Assembly: GCA_035554115.1 (NCBI GenBank)
Contig: DATMIW010000029.1
Coordinates: 124,001 to 188,000, forward strand
Direction of reading: 5' to 3'
Origin: CAXTSE01 sp035554115
GTDB taxonomy: Bacteria; Actinomycetota; Actinomycetes; Actinomycetales; Microbacteriaceae
DNA: 64,000 bases
The stretch's first letter is position 1. Each line of letters opens with the position of its first letter. Position numbers and translations under genes: made by a program. Positions 62,866 to 64,000 of the stretch are shown one piece after another. The notes under the pieces are model-generated. The model had not been told where the DNA came from and did no database searches. It worked only from the letters and a program-made list of their open reading frames with translations.

Positions 62866-64000
62866 CTGTTACCTCCATGATCCTGCCCCACACCACATCA
62901 CCATCGGGGTCGAGACCTTCGTCGACGGCATCCTGCCGGGTCTTGAGAACTGCTGCGTAGTCACGCGGAAGCACTTTGACGAAGGCTGCGATTGTCGCAT
63001 CCATGTCGTCGAGCATTTTGGTCGCCAATGCGGAATCGGTTTCGGCAACGTGGCGACGAAGAAGATCTGTGAGGATCTCGACATCGGCACTGTCGAGCGG
63101 GAGGAGCGACAACTCACCGTTGGCGAGCGAGTCGCGGTTCACGCGCTCTTTTTTCAAATCGTAGACGTAGGCCGTGCCGCCGGACATGCCCGCTCCGAGG
63201 TTGCGTCCGGTCAGCCCGAGGATGACCGCCAGGCCTCCCGTCATGTACTCAAGAGCGTGGTCTCCCACCCCTTCGACAACTGCTGTCGCACCGGAGTTGC
63301 GGACCAGGAATCGCTCCCCCACAACGCCGCGGATGAACATACTGCCCTGCGTGGCCCCGTAGCCGATCACATTGCCGGCGATCACATTGCGCTCCGCTGC
63401 GAACAGCGCACCTCGCGGCGGCCTGACCACGATCTGGCCGCCGGATAGGCCCTTGCCCACGTAGTCGTTGCTGTCACCTTCGAGACGCAGGGTGATCCCG
63501 TTCGGCAGGAATGCACCGAGTGACTGACCTGCGGAACCGTTCAGGAGGATTTCGATGGTGCCAGTCGGAAGACCGTGCTCACCATGACGCTTCGTCACCT
63601 CATGACCCAGCATCGTGCCGACGGCGCGCTCGGTGTTCTGGATGGGCAGCTCGAGCTGAACTTTCTCGCCGCGCTCCAGCGCCGGGGCGCAGGACGCGAT
63701 GAGCCCGACATCGAAATGCTTGTCGAGGTCATGTTTTTGACCCACGCGGTTACGACGAGGCTCATCGTCGCTGAACTCCGGGCCCACGAGAACCGGTGTC
63801 AGATCGAGCCCGTCGGCCTTCCAGTGGTGGATGGCGCGGTCGACATCCAGAACATCGCTCCGGCCGATCGCCTCGTCGAGCGAACGGAACCCGAGTTCGG
63901 CAAGGTATTCGCGCACTTCTTCGGCCAGATATTCGAAGAAGGTCTCGACGAATTCCGGCTTGCCGGTGTAGCGAGCGCGAAGCTCGGGGTTCTGGGTTGC
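62858..64000 (-). CDS. gltB: Glutamate synthase large subunit, C-terminal part
   Basis: About 380 C-terminal residues are present; the rest lies beyond the right edge. The parallel beta-helix domain of GltB is clear: GKGLSGGQIVVRPPRG, GNVIGYGATQGSMFIRGVVGERF and EYMTGGLAVILG, with LVGPEFSDDEP upstream. With GltD it makes two glutamate from glutamine and 2-oxoglutarate. The open frame continues to the last base of the window. Confidence 0.95.

Overview
The window is 64 kb of dense, G+C-rich chromosome from an actinobacterium, most likely a member of the Microbacteriaceae (Micrococcales). The evidence is gene content and order: RbpA, WhiA, OpcA, PdtaR, SURF1/CtaA/CtaB, two DUF2510 proteins, BsaP and BioQ, the tkt-tal-pgi-zwf-opcA-pgl operon, and the uvrA-uvrC-rapZ-whiA ... 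gap-pgk-tpiA-secG order. No rRNA, CRISPR array, insertion sequence, prophage or plasmid gene was seen. No gene-free stretch reaches 300 bases; the longest gaps are about 100-180 bases and hold promoters and hairpins.

Layout. 1-9 kb: storage-carbohydrate genes (trehalose synthase treS, divergent glgA/glgC) with a broken-off glycosyltransferase, an alpha/beta hydrolase, an exonuclease-Nudix fusion, ribosomal protein L31 type B, an ABC ATPase and serB. 9-14 kb: fabG, a small operon DUF3099 / zinc-ligand protein / SURF1 / unusual short-chain dehydrogenase, and an ABC-F protein. 14-21 kb: a full biotin locus, bioB-bsaP-bioA-bioF-bioD-P450 on the minus strand, divergent from the repressor bioQ and transporter bioY, with a palindromic operator between. 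21-25 kb: sufB-sufD-Rieske-sufC-sufT iron-sulfur assembly. 25-27 kb: heme O and heme A synthesis (ctaB, ctaA). 27-35 kb: pentose-phosphate operon. 35-40 kb: rbpA, secG, lower glycolysis (tpiA, pgk, gap) and sodA. 40-49 kb: whiA, rapZ, uvrC, uvrA, uvrB, coaE. 49-58 kb: rpsA, an amino-acid permease, a DUF885 protein, HPr, polA. 58-64 kb: a hotdog thioesterase, ANTAR regulator, tRNA-Leu(CAA), two DUF2510 proteins, pyruvate kinase and glutamate synthase.

Expression style. Many first genes of operons lack a Shine-Dalgarno sequence and instead have a TANNNT -10 element 6 or 7 bases before the start codon, the signature of leaderless mRNAs. Genes inside operons often overlap by 4 bases (ATGA or GTGA), most strikingly through all six biotin genes.

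Most unusual items. (1) Two 8-codon mini-ORFs (MTLLGLT, MTLVGLT) lie in tandem in front of coaE. They repeat its first seven residues, almost entirely with synonymous codons, and each stop overlaps the next start. (2) The last gene of the biotin operon encodes a shortened cytochrome P450 that keeps the heme cysteine and I-helix motif but lacks the ExxR pair and most of the meander; it is a candidate pimelate-forming enzyme in a locus without bioC, bioH or bioW. (3) A DEDDh exonuclease is fused to a Nudix hydrolase through a linker written in the GGTCTCGAC...GGCTCGACC dispersed-repeat motif. (4) A zinc-ribbon short-chain dehydrogenase lacks the catalytic tyrosine.
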